From the NCBI GenBank assembly GCA_943789005.1, contig CALSSL010000001.1, positions 638,511 through 702,510 of the forward strand: a stretch of 64,000 nt of DNA. The letters run 5' to 3'. This DNA comes from an uncultured SAR86 cluster bacterium. Its GTDB lineage: Bacteria; Pseudomonadota; Gammaproteobacteria; Magnimaribacterales; D2472. Made by a program: the position numbers and the translations under genes. The notes under the pieces were generated by a model that worked only from the letters and a program-made list of their open reading frames with translations, was not told the DNA's origin and ran no database searches. Positions 62,086 to 64,000 of this stretch are shown here, piece by piece; the first letter of the stretch is position 1, and each line of letters opens with the position of its first letter.

Positions 62086-64000
62086 ATGCCTGGATTATTT
62101 AAAAAAAACGAATTCAAAGACAACTGTGGTTTTGGTCTAGTTGCAAATATTAATGGAGTTAAATCGCATAAAATTATTACTAGCTCAATAAACGCGCTTG
62201 TTAGCATGACACACAGGGGCGGTGTTGGCTCTGATGGCAAAACAGGTGATGGTTGCGGGTTATTATTTGATATTGATCATCAGTACTTCATAGATATTAT
62301 TAGCAAAGAACAAGGGATTGAGATTGAAGAAAATTTTGCAATAGCACAAGTTTTTTATAAAGAAGATCTTATTAAGACCCTTCCAAAAATAAAGAAAATT
62401 CTTAAGAATGAAAATCTTCAACTTATTACACATCGCCTTGTTCCTACTCAAGAAAAAATCTTAGGAAAGATAGCATCTGAATGCATGCCTCAAATATATC
62501 AATTATTTATAAAGCCTATGAATAAGGATTTTAGTCAAGATATTTTTGAAACAAGTTTAATACAGGCTAGAAAATTTATTGAAGAAATATATATGGATGA
62601 TGAAGTTCTATACGTATGTAGCATGTCTTCTAAGACAATAGTTTATAAAGGTCTTATGCTACCTAATGCAATCAAAGAGTTTTATATTGATTTAAATCAA
62701 GAAAATTTTAAAGCATCCACGTGTGTCTTTCATCAGAGGTTCTCTACTAATACAAGTCCAAGATGGCATTTAGCCCAACCTTTTAGACTCCTTGCACATA
62801 ATGGTGAAATAAATGCAATTAGAGGAAATAGAAATTGGGTTAAAGCTAGATCATCTAAGTTTTTAACTCCATTTATTCCAAAAATTCAAAAGTTCAAACA
62901 GCTTGTTAATGAAACAGGCTCTGACTCATCATCCCTTGATAACATGATTGAACTTCTTGTTAAAGGAGGAGTAGATATTTTTAGAGCTATCAGAATGGTT
63001 CTTCCACCTGCTTGGCAAAATATTCAAACACTTGATCCAGATGTAAGAGGATTTCATGAATACAATTCAATGCATATGGAACCGTGGGATGGTCCTGCTG
63101 GAATTGTTATGGCAGATGGAAAATGGGCTATATGCGTCCTAGACCGAAATGGTTTGAGGCCTGCTAGATTTCAATTAAGTAAAGATAACATTATAACTAT
63201 TGCTTCTGAAACTGGAGTAAATCCAATTGATGAAAAGGATATTGTTAAGAAAGGAAGAGTAAAGCCTGGAGGTATGTTAGCAATAGATACATCAAAAGGT
63301 ATTATTTTTGATGAGACCTCTATCGACAATAACCTTAAGCAAAAATTTCCTTACAGGAAATGGTTAAAAGAAAACGCAATATATATTGAATCAAGGCTAG
63401 ATTCATATGAAGGTCCAGGACTTAAAAAATTTGAACCATCTAAATTTTTACAATCATCAAAACTCTTTCTTTTATTTAAAGAAGAGAGAACATCGGTTAT
63501 AAAGCCGCTAGCTATAGATTCTCAAGAAGGTACAGGGTCTATGGGTGACGATACGGCTCTAGCAGTCATGAGTAAAATGCATAGACAAATATATGATTTT
63601 TTTAGGCAGCAATTTGCTCAAGTAACAAATCCTCCCATTGATTCTTTGAGAGAAGCAGCGGTAATGACCCTTGAGACCTGTTATGGTCCTGAGCTTAATA
63701 TATATGAAGAAACACCAGATCATGCTAAAAGACTTGTAACAACCTCACCTGTATTATCTTATAGAAAGTTAAATTCAATTTTAAATAATCCTTACTTTAA
63801 ATCTATTGAAATTAATTTATCTTTTAGTGAAAACTCTAACCTTGATACCGCAATCAAAAAACTTCAAGATGAAGTTGTTGCTAAAGTTAAAAAAGGAGCT
63901 TCAATAATACATTTAATTGAAGATTTACCGCAAGAAGGTAACTTACCAATTAATGCATTATTAGCAGTTGGATCTGTTCATCAGCGCCTTGTAAAACTTG
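62086..64000 (+). CDS. gltB: glutamate synthase large subunit, N-terminal part (cut by window edge)
   Basis: The large subunit makes glutamate from glutamine and 2-oxoglutarate. The frame is open from ATG 62086 to the window end (about 638 codons). A 13-residue propeptide MPGLFKKNEFKDN precedes Cys14 in CGFGLVANI, the expected N-terminal nucleophile after processing. Other motifs: MTHRGGVGSDGKTGDGCGLL, FHQRFSTNTSPRWHLAQPF, RLLAHNGEINAIRGN, GMLAIDTSKG and TSPVLSY. The 92 bases between it and gltD should hold both promoters; I see no clear motif there. Confidence 0.95.
   Translation, partial: MPGLFKKNEFKDNCGFGLVANINGVKSHKIITSSINALVSMTHRGGVGSDGKTGDGCGLLFDIDHQYFIDIISKEQGIEIEENFAIAQVFYKEDLIKTLPKIKKILKNENLQLITHRLVPTQEKILGKIASECMPQIYQLFIKPMNKDFSQDIFETSLIQARKFIEEIYMDDEVLYVCSMSSKTIVYKGLMLPNAIKEFYIDLNQENFKASTCVFHQRFSTNTSPRWHLAQPFRLLAHNGEINAIRGNRNWVKARSSKFLTPFIPKIQKFKQLVNETGSDSSSLDNMIELLVKGGVDIFRAIRMVLPPAWQNIQTLDPDVRGFHEYNSMHMEPWDGPAGIVMADGKWAICVLDRNGLRPARFQLSKDNIITIASETGVNPIDEKDIVKKGRVKPGGMLAIDTSKGIIFDETSIDNNLKQKFPYRKWLKENAIYIESRLDSYEGPGLKKFEPSKFLQSSKLFLLFKEERTSVIKPLAIDSQEGTGSMGDDTALAVMSKMHRQIYDFFRQQFAQVTNPPIDSLREAAVMTLETCYGPELNIYEETPDHAKRLVTTSPVLSYRKLNSILNNPYFKSIEINLSFSENSNLDTAIKKLQDEVVAKVKKGASIIHLIEDLPQEGNLPINALLAVGSVHQRLVKL

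Overview
The window looks like chromosome from a small, AT-rich marine gammaproteobacterium of the SAR86 type. The evidence is gene order and content, not a database search. Orders known from gammaproteobacteria are present: lptD-surA, amgK-murU, fis-purH-purD, gshB-tonB-ruvX, and dnaG-rpoD followed by a CAU-anticodon tRNA. Base composition is low GC. Spacing is very tight, with many ATGA or TAATG overlaps and convergent genes separated by 2-5 bases or overlapping. Gene content fits a surface-ocean heterotroph: a FecA-like TonB receptor, a DmdA-like protein, a betaine-homocysteine methyltransferase and a GPH sugar symporter. I see no rRNA, CRISPR array, insertion sequence or prophage.

Layout. 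0-3.4 kb (minus): an HCCA-isomerase-like protein, lptD, and surA cut by the left edge. 3.5-12.7 kb (plus): two short-chain dehydrogenases, amgK-murU (cell-wall sugar recycling), rpe, a DUF192 protein, trpEGDC and a superfamily 2 helicase, nearly all overlapping or touching. 12.7-17 kb (minus): fis-purH-purD-coq7, plus a histidine phosphatase. 17-23.4 kb (plus): rsmE, gshB, tonB (frameshifted), ruvX, dnaG, rpoD. 23.4-29.9 kb: yrbL-like gene, tRNA(CAU), a frameshifted old-yellow-enzyme gene, a DUF411 protein, a DmdA-like protein, a 24-residue lipoprotein, an LhgO-like oxidase and a hydrolase. 30-35.8 kb: a glycoside locus (GPH symporter, a fused MocA/aldo-keto reductase, a cytoplasmic GH3 with PA14). 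35.9-40.1 kb: a DUF2061 protein, a SAM-II/SAM-V type riboswitch before the methyltransferase gene, small ORFs, hflX and doxX. 40.2-48.8 kb: a Fur-box TonB receptor, tRNA-Ala, and oxyR/katG, cysE, a sterol-desaturase-family gene and a type II pantothenate kinase, all broken by frameshifts. 48.9-58.3 kb (minus): a DUF305-LVIVD protein, BI-1, a diheme cytochrome with a beta-helix protein, a diiron protein behind a perfect palindrome, and cobT-cobS. 58.4-64 kb: tesB (frameshifted), hemE, gltD with an unusual N-terminal extension, and divergent gltB running off the right edge.

Functional threads. The methyl-group genes (DmdA-like protein, betaine-homocysteine methyltransferase under a probable SAM riboswitch) suggest use of DMSP or betaine methyls for methionine and one-carbon pools. 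The 30-36 kb locus should import a glycoside and cleave and oxidise or reduce it inside the cell. OxyR-KatG is a peroxide defence unit.

Data quality. Frameshifts occur at about 19.0, 25.4, 50.3 and 58.7 kb and are dense between 42.4 and 48.8 kb. Many lie in short homopolymers, and the catalytic residues are kept when the frames are joined. I read them mainly as consensus errors, with recent gene decay as the alternative. The most unusual intact observations are the GltD extension, the MocA-AKR fusion, the riboswitch, the CobST/diiron/palindrome group and several very small ORFs.
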